Shown here one piece after another: positions 25,647 to 35,912 of a stretch of DNA of 64,000 nucleotides. The stretch lies in assembly GCF_000368865.1 (NCBI RefSeq), contig NZ_KB849728.1, positions 62,001-126,000 on the forward strand, in the 5' to 3' direction. The first letter of the stretch is position 1, and the number at the start of each line of letters is the position of its first letter. Source of the DNA: Acinetobacter bouvetii DSM 14964 = CIP 107468. GTDB taxonomy: Bacteria; Pseudomonadota; Gammaproteobacteria; Pseudomonadales; Moraxellaceae. The notes beneath the pieces are model-generated. The model had not been told where the DNA came from and searched no databases. It was given only the letters and a program-made list of their open reading frames with translations. Made by a program: the position numbers and the translations under genes.

Positions 25647-25676
25647 ATAAAATGGGGGCTTCTGCTCCCATTTTAT
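25647..25676. terminator. Bidirectional terminator between pgm and galE
   Basis: Stem ATAAAATGGG / CCCATTTTAT with a GC-closed inner part, T-rich and A-rich on opposite strands. It can end both pgm and the long minus-strand capsule transcript. Confidence 0.8.
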
Positions 25677-25685
25677 TTGGGGCCG

Positions 25686-26705
25686 TCAATTTTTATAACC
25701 CGCTGGATTCTGCTTTTGCCAATTCCAGCTGTCCGCCAGCATATCTTCTAAAGCATATAGCGGCTTCCAGCCCAGCTCTTGCACAGCGCGCGCATTGTCT
25801 GCAAATGAAGTCGCCACATCTCCTTCACGGCGCGGCTCAATACTGTAGGCAACGGGCACATGATTGACCCGCTCAAACGTCTTCACGACATCGAGAACAG
25901 ATGAGCCTTGACCTGTACCAATATTCCAGGCCCGGCAGCCTTTGGCCATCAGGCGATTATTCAAGGCACACAAATGAGCGCGCGCCAAATCGACCACATG
26001 AATATAATCACGTACGCCTGTGCCATCAGCAGTCTCGTAATCGTTGCCGAAAATAGACAGTTTTTCACGGCGGCCCACGGCAACTTGAGTCACATATGGC
26101 ATCAGGTTATTTGGAATGCCTTGCGGATCTTCACCAATGCGGCCACTCTTATGCGCGCCGACTGGATTGAAATAGCGCAGCAAGGCAATCGACCAGCGTT
26201 CATCAGCCACAGCTAATTTCTGCAACAGCTGTTCCACCATCAGCTTGCTATAGCCATAGTTATTGCTTGGCATGCCAGTCGGCATGGTTTCATTTAAAGG
26301 CGCTGCATTCGCCTCATCATAAACGGTTGCCGATGAGCTGAACACTAAATTAAATACCCCAGCACGCTCCATGGCCTGCACCAGCTGAATAGAGCCGGAA
26401 ATATTATTATCAAAATAGGCCAGCGGAATTTGCTGACTTTCGCCGACCGCTTTGAGGCCGGCAAAATGAATCACTGCATCAATCGGATGCTGCTGAAAAA
26501 CCTGATCTAAAGCCTGCGCATCACGAATATCGCCCTGTACAAAAGTTAAGGGTTTTCCGCTAATCTGCTGCACGCGATTCAAAGACTCTTCGGAACTATT
26601 GCACAGATTATCCAGAACAATCACTTCATGGCCTGAATTTAACAGTTCTACGCAGGTATGTGAGCCAATATAGCCTGCACCGCCGGTTACTAATATTTTA
26701 GCCAT
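25686..26705 (-). CDS. galE: UDP-glucose/UDP-GlcNAc 4-epimerase
   Basis: A 339-residue short-chain dehydrogenase-type epimerase. The Rossmann motif GGAGYIGS lies at about residues 8-15, FSSSATVY carries the catalytic Ser/Thr, and YGYSK holds the Tyr-x-x-x-Lys pair. GalE-typical ends such as NPVGAHKSG and [13 protein letters not shown] are present. In Acinetobacter capsule loci this gene is called gne1 or galE and provides UDP-Gal and/or UDP-GalNAc. It is the last gene of the minus-strand capsule operon and overlaps the end of pgi by 8 bp. Confidence 0.92.
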   Translation of the reverse strand: MAKILVTGGAGYIGSHTCVELLNSGHEVIVLDNLCNSSEESLNRVQQISGKPLTFVQGDIRDAQALDQVFQQHPIDAVIHFAGLKAVGESQQIPLAYFDNNISGSIQLVQAMERAGVFNLVFSSSATVYDEANAAPLNETMPTGMPSNNYGYSKLMVEQLLQKLAVADERWSIALLRYFNPVGAHKSGRIGEDPQGIPNNLMPYVTQVAVGRREKLSIFGNDYETADGTGVRDYIHVVDLARAHLCALNNRLMAKGCRAWNIGTGQGSSVLDVVKTFERVNHVPVAYSIEPRREGDVATSFADNARAVQELGWKPLYALEDMLADSWNWQKQNPAGYKN

Positions 26706-28371
26706 GTGCCTTTCCTAATAATATCTGCAGCAGACCTTGAGTCGAAGCATCTAAACCGGAAACGTCCTGCTGATCGCCATTTAATACTGGAAGCAGCTGA
26801 TTGGCAATCTCCTTGCCTTTTTCTACCCCCCATTGATCAAAGGGATTAATCCCCCAAAGCACAGACTGTACAAAAACTTTATGCTCATACAGCGCGATGA
26901 GCATGCCTAAAGTATATGGGCTGAGTTCCTGCAGTAAAATTGTGCTGCTGGGCTGATTGCCGGCATACTGCTTATACGCTGGCAGCCCCGTTAACCCGCC
27001 TGTTTCCAATGCCTGATTGCCAAAGGCCAGCAGCCGCGACTGCGCCAAACAGTTTGATAACGCTAGATGATGCTGTAAAGCCAAAGCTTCCGCATTATCC
27101 ACATACGTAAACTGCTGCGCCGTATAGCGGCGCACTGGCGCAATAAAGTCGCAACTGACGGCATGCGTTCCCTGATGCAGCAATTGATAAAAGGCATGCT
27201 GCGCATTCGGCCCGACTTCTCCCCAGACAATGGGGCAGGTATCCAGAGTGACTTTTTCGCCATTGCGCTGCGTCGACTTGCCATTCGACTCCATTTCCAG
27301 CTGCTGTAAATAAGCGGCAAAATATTTTAACCGGCCGTCATACGGCAATACTGCATGGGTCTGAATATTTAAAAAATTATTATTCCAAGCGCCCAGCAAA
27401 CCCATTAATACCGGGATATTTTGCTCAAACGGCGCGTGCTGAAAATGCTGATCAATGGCATGCGCGCCTGCAAGCAGCTGCTTAAAGCCCTCTGCCCCTA
27501 TGGTTAATGCAATGGGCAGGCCGATGCATGACCAAAGTGAATAGCGGCCGCCCACCCAGTCCCAAAGCAGAAACTGGTTTTCAGCGGCAATGCCCCACTC
27601 GGTCATTTTTTCAGCTTTGGTCGAAATGCCAATAAAATGATGCTTCAATATTTGCGCACTGCTGCCCAGCGCTTTTTCCAGCCACAGGCGAACCGTTTGC
27701 GCATTGGATAGCGTATCGATCGTGCCAAATGATTTTGATGAAATAATAAATAAAGTCGTTTCAGGGCGCAGCTTATGCAGCAGGTCGGACAGCTGGCTGC
27801 CATCCATGGTCGAAACAAAATGAATTCCTAAAGGTTTCGCAGTCTGCACCTTAAAATCTGAAAGCGCATGCGTCACCATCAGCGGGCCCAAGTCTGAACC
27901 GCCAACTCCAATATTTACGACATCCTGAATGACTTCACCCGAAGCGCCGCGGTATTGCCCCGCATGAATTTTTTCTACCAGCGCATACATCCGGTCCAGC
28001 TGCTGATGCACTTGCCGAGATAATTCAGGATATTCAGCACTGCCGCTGTCCAGCCGCAAAGCCCAATGCATTGCCGCACGCTGTTCAGTCGGGTTTATTT
28101 CAGCATTGGAAAAAAGCTTTTTAACCCATGCCTGCAGATCCTGCGAATGCGCCCAGCTGATCAGCGCCTGCATCACCTGAGCGTCGATCCGGTGCTTGCT
28201 GTAATCCAGCACAATCTGATCAATCTGTAAAGAAAGCTTGCTGAACCGCAAAGCATCCTCTGCAAAAAGCTCGGATAAGTGGCGTTCTCGAAAATTCGCC
28301 TGCAGCGCATTCAGTTGCTGAACGGACTGCTCTGAGTCAGCTGAGGCGCCCCTAAGCGGCTGTACTGCCAT
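26698..28371 (-). CDS. pgi: Glucose-6-phosphate isomerase
   Basis: A 557-residue phosphoglucose isomerase (gpi in Acinetobacter capsule nomenclature) interconverting fructose-6- and glucose-6-phosphate. Conserved motifs include [22 protein letters not shown], the [15 protein letters not shown] signature and the C-terminal [13 protein letters not shown] with the catalytic lysine. It lies between galE and the ugd-like gene with one-base or short overlaps, the fixed order of the conserved end of the locus. It links central metabolism to sugar-nucleotide supply. Confidence 0.95.
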   Translation of the reverse strand: MAVQPLRGASADSEQSVQQLNALQANFRERHLSELFAEDALRFSKLSLQIDQIVLDYSKHRIDAQVMQALISWAHSQDLQAWVKKLFSNAEINPTEQRAAMHWALRLDSGSAEYPELSRQVHQQLDRMYALVEKIHAGQYRGASGEVIQDVVNIGVGGSDLGPLMVTHALSDFKVQTAKPLGIHFVSTMDGSQLSDLLHKLRPETTLFIISSKSFGTIDTLSNAQTVRLWLEKALGSSAQILKHHFIGISTKAEKMTEWGIAAENQFLLWDWVGGRYSLWSCIGLPIALTIGAEGFKQLLAGAHAIDQHFQHAPFEQNIPVLMGLLGAWNNNFLNIQTHAVLPYDGRLKYFAAYLQQLEMESNGKSTQRNGEKVTLDTCPIVWGEVGPNAQHAFYQLLHQGTHAVSCDFIAPVRRYTAQQFTYVDNAEALALQHHLALSNCLAQSRLLAFGNQALETGGLTGLPAYKQYAGNQPSSTILLQELSPYTLGMLIALYEHKVFVQSVLWGINPFDQWGVEKGKEIANQLLPVLNGDQQDVSGLDASTQGLLQILLGKAHG

Positions 28372-29633
28372 TAGCGGCCAACTCCCATATAAGCAAAGCC
28401 TTTTGCTTTCACATAGTCTGGATGATAAATATTGCGCCCATCCAAAATTAATGGATGATTCATTATTTTGAGCAATTCAGAATAATTCGGGCTCCAATAC
28501 TGCTTCCATGCAGTAAGTAAGCATAATGCATCTGCATTTCGCGCAGCGGCGTATTGATCCTGGCATAAAATCAAGTCAGCGCGTGTTCCATAAAGATGCT
28601 GAATTTCCGGCAATGCCTGAGGATCATGCAATTGGACAATTGCGCCTTGCGCCCATAAGGCTTTCAGCATGGTATGAATTGGCGACTGTTCAATTCTGGA
28701 TGTATTTTCTTTAAATGAAGCGCCCCAAACGGCAATAATTTTGCCGGCTAAGTCGCCTTGGAAATAATTCCAGAGTTTTCTAAACAGCAGCTCTTTTTGC
28801 TGTTCATTAATCTCCCAAACCTGTGCCAGCAGCTGGCTTTTTACGCCCGTTGTAGACACGGTATGCGCCAGCGTCACAATATCGTGAGAAAAATTTTCGC
28901 CGCCAAAGCCCGCGCCTGGATATAAATATGAAGCGCCGATGCGGCTATCTGCAGCCATGCCTTGGCGGACATGCTCAATATCAATACCCAGCTTTTCGGC
29001 CACCAGCGCCATATCATTCATATAGCTGATGCGGGTCGCCAGCATGCCTGATATGCTGAATTTGGTAAATTCAGCATCCAGCACCGGCATAAATAAATAT
29101 TGGTATTGTCTTGGGAAAATAGGCCGCAAAAACTCTCGAACGACACTTTGCACCCGTTCATCCGCACAGCCCACCACCAGCTGCTTGGCTTGCGTTAAAC
29201 TGAGAATCGCATTGCCTTCCTGCACAATATCAGGCATATAAACCCAATCATCCTGCGGCATATAATGTTTCAATTTTTCAGTTCCATGCAGCCCTAGCGT
29301 TGAGGCGTTCAACATTAATTTGGGATGAATCATGGGCCGCTTTTGCAGCTGCTGTAAAATTTCGACTGCTTGATCTTCTTCATTGGGACTGAAACTGAAC
29401 AGATAAATATCAATATCGATCGGGAGGCCTGCCAGATCGCAATAGTGAAGAAAGCCTTTTTGATGCTGCGCCTGCAAGAGCCGGATAACCGCTTCATCAT
29501 ATTGAAAGCATTGCGATTCTGCATTTGTTTCGAAAGCTTGGCCACAGTAAACCTCATGACCGCATTCCGCCAGCAGGCCCGCCATCACCATGGCATACAG
29601 CGTTTTTCCCAATATGGCAATTTTCATCGCCAC
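28371..29633 (-). CDS. ugd: UDP-glucose 6-dehydrogenase-like protein lacking key catalytic residues
   Basis: A 420-residue member of the UDP-glucose/GDP-mannose dehydrogenase superfamily in the position called ugd in Acinetobacter K loci. The overall layout is conserved: N-terminal Rossmann-like segment, then [41 protein letters not shown] and a C-terminal UDP-binding part. However, the catalytic cysteine of GGSCFPKD is replaced (GGENFSHD), the usual asparagine after the catalytic lysine appears as serine, and the N-terminal GxGYxG is GKTLYAM. Oxidation to UDP-glucuronate is therefore doubtful. It may be inactive or structural, or the locus naming may be historical. Start and length are normal. 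Confidence 0.75.
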   Translation of the reverse strand: MAMKIAILGKTLYAMVMAGLLAECGHEVYCGQAFETNAESQCFQYDEAVIRLLQAQHQKGFLHYCDLAGLPIDIDIYLFSFSPNEEDQAVEILQQLQKRPMIHPKLMLNASTLGLHGTEKLKHYMPQDDWVYMPDIVQEGNAILSLTQAKQLVVGCADERVQSVVREFLRPIFPRQYQYLFMPVLDAEFTKFSISGMLATRISYMNDMALVAEKLGIDIEHVRQGMAADSRIGASYLYPGAGFGGENFSHDIVTLAHTVSTTGVKSQLLAQVWEINEQQKELLFRKLWNYFQGDLAGKIIAVWGASFKENTSRIEQSPIHTMLKALWAQGAIVQLHDPQALPEIQHLYGTRADLILCQDQYAAARNADALCLLTAWKQYWSPNYSELLKIMNHPLILDGRNIYHPDYVKAKGFAYMGVGR

Positions 29634-29645
29634 TCCTTTTTTGCG

Positions 29646-30521
29646 TTATAGAGGTATATCTTTCAACAGCGCTTTGAAAGCATCTCCCAATTGTGGATGA
29701 TCTGCCCCATAATGCAATACTGCTTTCAAGTAGCCTATTTTACTGCCGCAATCAAAAGTCTGGCCGCTCATCCGGTAAGCTTCCACAACCTCGCTTTGCT
29801 GCAGGATGGCAATCGCATCGGTCAACTGGATTTCATTGCCTGCGCCTTTAGGCGTCTGTTCCAGCAGCTGCATAATTTTTGCAGGCAAAATATAACGCCC
29901 AACTACTGCTAAATTTGAAGGTGCAGCATGGACTGCGGGCTTTTCAATAATGCCCTGCATCACGGCACTTTGACCTTCGGCAGGAGGCTCACTCACATCG
30001 ACTATGCCGTACTGATCAACCAGATTTTCCGGAACGGCCTCCACCATGATTTGCGCCGCCTGCGACACATCAAAACGCTGAATCATGCGAGAAAGATCAC
30101 TCTCAGCCGTTGTATTTTTTACCAGAACATCCGGCAGCAGCACAGCAAAGGGCGCATCACCGACAATCTCTTTCGCGCATAGCACAGCATGGCCCAAGCC
30201 TAATGGCTGCGGCTGGCGCACGCTGACCACACTGACATGCGCCGGCAGCATATTGGCAATTTCGTGCAGCATTTCGGATTTATGTTTGGCAGCCAAAGCA
30301 GCTTCCAATTCAAAATTACGGTCAAAATAATTTTCAATAGAGGCCTTTGATGAATGCGTCACCAAAATGATTTGCTCAATGCCTGCAGCAACAGCCTCTT
30401 TCACCACATAATCAATGGCGGGGCGATCCACAACAGTCACCATTTCTTTGGGAATGGATTTGCTGGCGGGCAGAAAACGCGTTCCCAAACCAGCAACAGG
30501 GAGAACCGCTTTTTTAATCAT
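29646..30521 (-). CDS. galU: UTP-glucose-1-phosphate uridylyltransferase
   Basis: A 291-residue pyrophosphorylase making UDP-glucose. The nucleotide-binding signature GLGTRFLPASKSIPKEM starts near residue 11, and VDRPAIDYVVKEA and the central LLPDVLVKN metal/substrate motif follow. It has normal length. It lies 12 bp before the ugd-like gene and follows the first initiating glycosyltransferase, as in other Acinetobacter capsule loci. With pgm, pgi and galE it supplies UDP-glucose and UDP-galactose. Confidence 0.95.
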   Translation of the reverse strand: MIKKAVLPVAGLGTRFLPASKSIPKEMVTVVDRPAIDYVVKEAVAAGIEQIILVTHSSKASIENYFDRNFELEAALAAKHKSEMLHEIANMLPAHVSVVSVRQPQPLGLGHAVLCAKEIVGDAPFAVLLPDVLVKNTTAESDLSRMIQRFDVSQAAQIMVEAVPENLVDQYGIVDVSEPPAEGQSAVMQGIIEKPAVHAAPSNLAVVGRYILPAKIMQLLEQTPKGAGNEIQLTDAIAILQQSEVVEAYRMSGQTFDCGSKIGYLKAVLHYGADHPQLGDAFKALLKDIPL

Positions 30522-30561
30522 ACTAATTTTACTGAATTAAAAATTAAAGTATTCAATGATA

Positions 30562-31182
30562 CTATTTAGAGCCTGTCTCTGTCTCTGTCATTTCTTGATT
30601 AGAAAAACGCGCGGCGCCCACTTCTTGATCTGGCGCATTAATCCCTTCTTTAGCGACCATGACTTTGACCGTTTTACACATAATCTTAAAATCCAGCCAA
30701 ATGGACTGATTCTCAACATAGGCCACATCTAAAGCAAATTTCTCTTCCCACGATAAATTATTGCGCCCGCTTACTTGTGCAAGCCCCGTCATGCCGGGTT
30801 TCACTTCGTGGCGGCGCATTTGCTCTGCAGTATAATGATCTAGAAAATCTTTCATCTGAGGACGCGGGCCGACAATGCTCATATCGCCTTTCAGCACGTT
30901 GATTAACTGAGGCATTTCATCCAGGCTTGTTGACCGCAATTTATGCCCAAACGGCGTAATCCTCTCACCATCAGGCAATGGATTTCCATGTTTATCTACA
31001 GCATCCAGCATGGATCGGAATTTAATCATTTTAAAGATTTTGGCATCTTGCCCTGGGCGCTCCTGATAAAAAAATACAGGTGAACCCAGATTTTTGCGCA
31101 CTTTAAAAACAACGATAAGAAAAATTGGAGAAAGCACAATTAAGGCTATTAAAGACAATACAATATCTATAAAACGTTTCAC
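30562..31182 (-). CDS. Initiating sugar-1-phosphate transferase (first copy, ItrA-type)
   Basis: A 206-residue short polyisoprenyl-phosphate hexose-1-phosphate transferase. One N-terminal membrane helix (IVLSLIALIVLSPIFLIVVF) precedes the cytoplasmic catalytic region with FYQERPGQD, FKMIKFRSM..D and the KPGMTGLAQVSGRN block. It loads the first sugar phosphate on undecaprenyl phosphate to start each capsule repeat unit. Its place next to galU matches Acinetobacter itrA genes. A second gene of the same family lies at 44175-44786, so the locus has two initiating transferases. The extended C-terminus is acidic and serine/threonine-rich. Confidence 0.88.
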   Translation of the reverse strand: MKRFIDIVLSLIALIVLSPIFLIVVFKVRKNLGSPVFFYQERPGQDAKIFKMIKFRSMLDAVDKHGNPLPDGERITPFGHKLRSTSLDEMPQLINVLKGDMSIVGPRPQMKDFLDHYTAEQMRRHEVKPGMTGLAQVSGRNNLSWEEKFALDVAYVENQSIWLDFKIMCKTVKVMVAKEGINAPDQEVGAARFSNQEMTETETGSK

Positions 31183-31206
31183 AAAAATATCCTTTATAAC
31201 TATAAA

Positions 31207-32319
31207 TTATTTTTTGGAACTATCTAAATAGAAATCCAAATACTGATCCCATACTTTATAACTGCAGAAGTTAGTCTTAGCCCATGTTGATGCATTATTA
31301 AAATTATTCAGAAATAATGTTTTATTTAACATTGCTTCATCAATTGCTTGTGAGATACCATCGAAATCTTGAAAATTAAATCTTATTCCAGATATGTTTT
31401 GTTCAACACTATCCTTCAACCCGCTAATATCATAACAAAAAGTCGGCACACTACAACATGCAGCCTCTATTGCAACATTGCCAAAACCATCCCTATGCGT
31501 TAAAAAAAGATGTAAATCTGCCTGTTGAAAATATTTTTGAGGTTGTTGAGTATGAGAAAAATATTCTACACAATTAAAATCACTAAGAACTTTTTTTAAC
31601 ATATTCTCAGATTCAATATCTTCAACACGTCCTACAATTTTAACACTTAAATTGTCTCTAGACTTCAATCTTGATAAGACTTCATAGATATCAAAAATTC
31701 CTTTATCGCGGCACACTCGTCCAATAACCAAAATATTAAAATTATTATCGATATCTTTCTTTACAGGAAAATACTTATCAGTGTTTACACCATTTGAAGA
31801 ACCTTTCCCAATAACAGCAGCTTGCGATAATGGTAAAATTTTTTCCTCAATATAGTCAATGCGCATTGTATTAGAAATAAAAATTACTTTATCTGATATT
31901 CTTAGACAAATTTTATCTAGTAATGCAAAGAACCATCTTTTTTTCCCTTTAAAATTTTCATACGCTCTCCCTCGTACTAATGCAATTCTATTAGGGTGAA
32001 AAGCTAAAAATGAAGATAGACTTCCCAATAATAAACCTTTAGGAGAAGAATAAACAACAGCATCAAACCGATTAAAAATAAAGAAAAAAACTAACCTAAA
32101 AAGCATATATATATCTTTTACTAAAGATATATTTCTTTCTATGGGAAAAATAATTACTCTCCCAACATTTCTTGATTTTAATTTTTCAGATTCATTTGAC
32201 CAATTACCACAAACCAATGTGATATCAATTTTTTTTTCATTAGTAAAATATTCTAATTGATCTCGACATAGAATATTAAATTGTGAAGAATCCGTCATTA
32301 TAAAACAAATTTTTTTCAT
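31207..32319 (-). CDS. Glycosyltransferase, GT4-like (module 1)
   Basis: A 370-residue GT-B fold glycosyltransferase. The C-terminal donor-binding half is recognisable from NILVIGRVCRDKGI and from HRDGFGNVAIEAACCSVPTFCYD, which carries the E-x7-E-like motif. It resembles the PglA/Cap-type family that adds the second sugar to the lipid-linked primer, so it may act right after the initiating transferase encoded next to it. The N-terminal third is less conserved. The gene is distinctly AT-rich, like its neighbours up to 37 kb, which suggests acquisition. It abuts the acetyltransferase gene by a one-base overlap. Confidence 0.8.
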   Translation of the reverse strand: MKKICFIMTDSSQFNILCRDQLEYFTNEKKIDITLVCGNWSNESEKLKSRNVGRVIIFPIERNISLVKDIYMLFRLVFFFIFNRFDAVVYSSPKGLLLGSLSSFLAFHPNRIALVRGRAYENFKGKKRWFFALLDKICLRISDKVIFISNTMRIDYIEEKILPLSQAAVIGKGSSNGVNTDKYFPVKKDIDNNFNILVIGRVCRDKGIFDIYEVLSRLKSRDNLSVKIVGRVEDIESENMLKKVLSDFNCVEYFSHTQQPQKYFQQADLHLFLTHRDGFGNVAIEAACCSVPTFCYDISGLKDSVEQNISGIRFNFQDFDGISQAIDEAMLNKTLFLNNFNNASTWAKTNFCSYKVWDQYLDFYLDSSKK

Positions 32320-32897
32320 TACTTAACAACCACATCATGCTTAGAAGATATAGAAGAAGGATTATCAACTCTATCCTTAACAACCTTTGCAGGAAGTCCA
32401 GCCATAATAACGTTATCTGGTGTGTTTTTAGTAACAACCGAGTTAGCCCCAATAATATTACCCTTACCAACGATTGTACCTGCAGCAATAACTGAGTGGG
32501 CTGCAATCCATGTCCCATACTTAATAACAATTGGCGCCGGATGAGAGCCACCTCTTTTTACTGAACCATCCTTAAATCCATGATTTGTAGATGACATTAC
32601 AACATAAGGAGCCAATATTACTTCATCTTCAAAAGTAATTCCGCCAACTGCATTCAACCAACAGCCTTTTGCTATATAAACATCCTTTCCAAGTCTAAGT
32701 TTATTTATTGATAATAAAGTCACATCCCTACCTATAAGTAACTTTTTAGGTCTGCCTGGCAAAAATAGTGATATTAATAATCCTCGCAATCTAATAATTG
32801 GCCCAATATCAGGCAAGAAATTCATTAATAATAAAAAAAACCAAATTGGTAATGCAAATCTAAATTGATAATGAATTTCTTTAAGTAAATTACTCAT
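32319..32897 (-). CDS. Left-handed beta-helix O-acetyltransferase (WbbJ-like)
   Basis: A 192-residue hexapeptide-repeat acetyltransferase, probably acetylating a capsule sugar from acetyl-CoA. Repeats are visible through KDVYIAKGCWLNAVGGITFEDEVILAPYVVMSSTNHGF, where the histidine is catalytic, and on to the usual GKGNIIGANSVVTKN...MAGLPAKVVK end. The start at 32897 is preferred: a GGAGTAAGG site precedes it and it overlaps the upstream glycosyltransferase stop by 8 bp. A longer frame to 32963 would add 22 unsupported residues. Confidence 0.82.
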   Translation of the reverse strand: MSNLLKEIHYQFRFALPIWFFLLLMNFLPDIGPIIRLRGLLISLFLPGRPKKLLIGRDVTLLSINKLRLGKDVYIAKGCWLNAVGGITFEDEVILAPYVVMSSTNHGFKDGSVKRGGSHPAPIVIKYGTWIAAHSVIAAGTIVGKGNIIGANSVVTKNTPDNVIMAGLPAKVVKDRVDNPSSISSKHDVVVK

Positions 32898-34023
32898 AAA
32901 CCTTACTCCAAAAAGATTTCTTCTGTTCAAGCAACTTAGCTTCGCCATATTCATGAGAAACAAATTCTAGATTCTTCAACCCATTAAATTGTCTTAACTC
33001 TTCAGCATCACCAAATTTCTCAATTAGGCTAGCCAATTCTTTTATATTATTAGGCTCATACGTAACATCTTTAGCCAGAACTTCGGGTATACCTCCAGCT
33101 GTAGAACCAATGCATGGCAAACCAATTGCCATTGCTTCTAGAAGCGATCTAGGCATTCCTTCAGTTAAAGATGGAATAACATAAATATCACCCTGATTTA
33201 GAATAGAAAAAATCTTATCTCGATCAGTTAATGCACCATAAAAAACAACATTAATACTGAGTTGCTCTGCTAACGCTTCTAAGGTTTTTTTCTGTGCTCC
33301 ATCACCAATTAAATGTATTTCAATATTTTCCTGATTTAACAAGTGAATAGCCTGAAGAAGTGATGCATGTCCCTTCTCCCCTTCAAGACGACCTAAGGAT
33401 ACGATCTTGATTTTGTTTTGTACTTTATAATCCAATTTTTTACAATTAATTTCACTGAATTTGAAACTTGAAAAAATAAAACTCGGTCGTTTACTGCTAT
33501 ACAGATCTTTACAATACTGGCTAACAAAACTGTTCGCTTTCGAAAATTTACCTTGAAACCTTGCCAAGCCGTCTAATATATTTGCTAATGCTTTGACCCA
33601 TAGCTTTTCTCCAATAACACCTATCATGCCTTCTTTTACATTACCTGGATACTCTCTTAAATATGGTTTATTTAATAAAAATAAAAATAACCAAAGAAAA
33701 TTAGTTGAGTTTCCGCTACGTAATAAAAAAAACTTATGCTTTAATGCAACCTTAAAAATTGCTGCAATAATGAATGGTGATTTTAAAAGAAATTGTTTCA
33801 TTCCTCTAAAATAAACTAACTTTTCGTAAGAAACATTTTCTCCGTCTACGCGTACCATATCACTAGTGAATGTATCTACATTTTTTACGCGCGCAACAAC
33901 TGTAACCTGATCAAAATAGTTTAAATAATCACACCAATAAGTATAAGGAAAAGCTAATTTTGTATAAAGCTTACCATCATATTCATAAAACCTATGTTCA
34001 AGGCTAACAGCTATTTTTTTCAC
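32890..34023 (-). CDS. Glycosyltransferase family 4 (module 1)
   Basis: A 377-residue GT-B glycosyltransferase. Donor-domain motifs are KIVSLGRLEGEKGHASLLQAI, HLIGDGAQKKTLE and IPSLTEGMPRSLLEAMAIGLPCIGS. The acceptor-side domain is unusual and AT-rich. It should transfer one sugar to the growing lipid-linked repeat on the cytoplasmic face. It directly follows the polymerase gene with no gap (34024), showing tight coupling in one operon. Confidence 0.85.
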   Translation of the reverse strand: MKKIAVSLEHRFYEYDGKLYTKLAFPYTYWCDYLNYFDQVTVVARVKNVDTFTSDMVRVDGENVSYEKLVYFRGMKQFLLKSPFIIAAIFKVALKHKFFLLRSGNSTNFLWLFLFLLNKPYLREYPGNVKEGMIGVIGEKLWVKALANILDGLARFQGKFSKANSFVSQYCKDLYSSKRPSFIFSSFKFSEINCKKLDYKVQNKIKIVSLGRLEGEKGHASLLQAIHLLNQENIEIHLIGDGAQKKTLEALAEQLSINVVFYGALTDRDKIFSILNQGDIYVIPSLTEGMPRSLLEAMAIGLPCIGSTAGGIPEVLAKDVTYEPNNIKELASLIEKFGDAEELRQFNGLKNLEFVSHEYGEAKLLEQKKSFWSKVYE

Positions 34024-35451
34024 TTAAACACCATATTTCTTTATCATTGCAAAATTCTTTATTAAAAATAAAAATAAAATTACTAAAAATCCATTCTTAA
34101 AAAAGAAAAATAATAAATTATCTGAATCAGCTAAAAGACTCATCAAGCAAAGATTTGACAAAAAAGGAATTAATAATAAATAAGGATCTGACTTACTAAT
34201 TCGCCTAGTAAAATTATCCATGAACGCTATAAGCGTACTAAACAGTCCAAAAACAAATACAGCAATTATAGGTCCAAAATTTAAGAAGGCTTCACCATAA
34301 GCACCATAAATCCTTGAGTTATAAAAATCCTGAAAAACTAGACTTGATTTTTTATCATACAAAATCTCAGATCCAGCTGAGTTTTTAGTATATAAATCAA
34401 ATTCACCCCATAGCGGTAAAATTTTATTTATTGTTGATAGATATGTCTGACCAAATTTAATGTCATAGAATCCAAAATCATAATACTGATAAAGCATATA
34501 AGAATGCAGACCAACTCGTGAAAAGTCATTTAAAAGAATAGTAATTGTTGGATTATCCTCAAAACGTCCAGTATCTTCTAAGGAATATTGCATAGAGAAT
34601 GCATCTACACCAAAACTCTTATAAATTGAATATAAATTCATAAATAATATTAGAAAAACTAATCCAACAATTAAATGAGTCTTCTTAAGTTTAAAATAAT
34701 AAATGTGAATTACACCTGCAAACCAAAATAACCCCCAAATCGTATTACTTCTGCTTCCTCTAAAACCACCAAATAAAAGCTTTAATATAAAAAATATTAA
34801 AAAAATAGAAATAACAAATAATAATGGATTTTTCAAATTTTCTTTCTTTACGAACAAACACAATGACAATAAAGCTAAAATAGGGAAAGGCTCTGCTAAC
34901 ATGAAAAGCATACCTAAACCATCAAACTCACTTCTATCTTCAGTCCATGTTGTCATGTAACCTGTTATTCCGCCAAACTTAGCATAAACAAGTACCTGAC
35001 ATGCCATTGAAAATAATAGAAAAAAGCAACAAATAAATAAAGCACTTTTCTTTTTTAATTTATAATCTACTTTACTAGTCTCAACTTTTTTTAAAAAAAT
35101 TAAACCACATATATAATGCAAAACAGCTACAAAAAAATAAAACCAAAAACAAATATAAACCCACTTATTCCAATCTATTTCTTTAGGAGAATAAAATAAA
35201 TACTGTTTATAATATATTGAAACAATAGGAGATAAAATTAACACCCACACTAGCACTAAAGACACAAAGACATAGGGATGAAATAATGAACCACCTTTTT
35301 TCATTCCTAAACTGACTGCCTCTAGCAGACTGAGCATTCCTAAAAAAAATGGTATAGCAATATACACAAAGTCTACACCTACCATTATTGCAGATAATGC
35401 ACTAGACACTATGCCAAATACAATATTATTTTTATGCACTACTATATTCAT
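34024..35451 (-). CDS. wzy: Wzy-like oligosaccharide repeat-unit polymerase
   Basis: A 475-residue protein with about 11-12 hydrophobic segments separated by short loops and one large periplasmic loop (about residues 300-380), the usual layout of O-antigen/capsule polymerases. Sequence conservation in this family is very low; topology and position are the evidence. It would join repeat units in the periplasm after Wzx export. It is extremely AT-rich. It overlaps the acyltransferase gene by one base and precedes the glycosyltransferase directly. It is the only polymerase candidate I find in the whole locus. Confidence 0.75.
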   Translation of the reverse strand: MNIVVHKNNIVFGIVSSALSAIMVGVDFVYIAIPFFLGMLSLLEAVSLGMKKGGSLFHPYVFVSLVLVWVLILSPIVSIYYKQYLFYSPKEIDWNKWVYICFWFYFFVAVLHYICGLIFLKKVETSKVDYKLKKKSALFICCFFLLFSMACQVLVYAKFGGITGYMTTWTEDRSEFDGLGMLFMLAEPFPILALLSLCLFVKKENLKNPLLFVISIFLIFFILKLLFGGFRGSRSNTIWGLFWFAGVIHIYYFKLKKTHLIVGLVFLILFMNLYSIYKSFGVDAFSMQYSLEDTGRFEDNPTITILLNDFSRVGLHSYMLYQYYDFGFYDIKFGQTYLSTINKILPLWGEFDLYTKNSAGSEILYDKKSSLVFQDFYNSRIYGAYGEAFLNFGPIIAVFVFGLFSTLIAFMDNFTRRISKSDPYLLLIPFLSNLCLMSLLADSDNLLFFFFKNGFLVILFLFLIKNFAMIKKYGV

Positions 35452-35912
35452 TATCTTACGATTGTTCCCATATCAAGAGATTTATCTACAAATGATAGAG
35501 CACCAATAATAACATTATCTTCTACAACTATTTTACCCACCACCACACTATTACAATATATAGTAACATTGTCATTTATCTTAGGGTAATAATCCCTCTT
35601 ATTACCAATCGTAACATTTTGATAAATTGTAAAATTATTACCGATTATACTACCTCCACCAAATACTATTCCAATAGGGTGAGGAACTCTTAAACCATAT
35701 CCAATTTTACAACCTTTTCCAAAATCTATATTAAAAAATGTGATTAAAAAATTTCGAAATATCCAAAAGAGAAATCCTGGCGAAAATTGGGCACATCTAA
35801 TAAATAAAGTAACTCTTGTAGCAGGATTGATTAAAAATTTTATAGAATTAGATAATGTGAATATCTTGTAAGACTTCATAAAATCAGATTTCACAGCTTG
35901 CCTAAACTTCAT
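35451..35912 (-). CDS. Serine-acetyltransferase-like (hexapeptide) acyltransferase
   Basis: A 153-residue CysE-like left-handed beta-helix protein: GYGLRVPHPIGIVFGGGSIIGNNFTIYQNVTIGN, with the catalytic histidine in VPHP, then hexapeptide repeats to DNVIIGALSFVDKS. It is much shorter than metabolic CysE, as is typical for capsule-locus copies. It probably O-acetylates a sugar of the repeat unit or transfers another acyl group; the substrate is not predictable. It overlaps the flippase gene by 11 bp. Confidence 0.78.
   Translation of the reverse strand: MKFRQAVKSDFMKSYKIFTLSNSIKFLINPATRVTLFIRCAQFSPGFLFWIFRNFLITFFNIDFGKGCKIGYGLRVPHPIGIVFGGGSIIGNNFTIYQNVTIGNKRDYYPKINDNVTIYCNSVVVGKIVVEDNVIIGALSFVDKSLDMGTIVR

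Noticed and set aside
32276-32551. A 91-codon leucine-rich minus-strand ORF
   Set aside because: It lies in another frame inside the acetyltransferase gene and shows low-complexity translation of AT-rich DNA.
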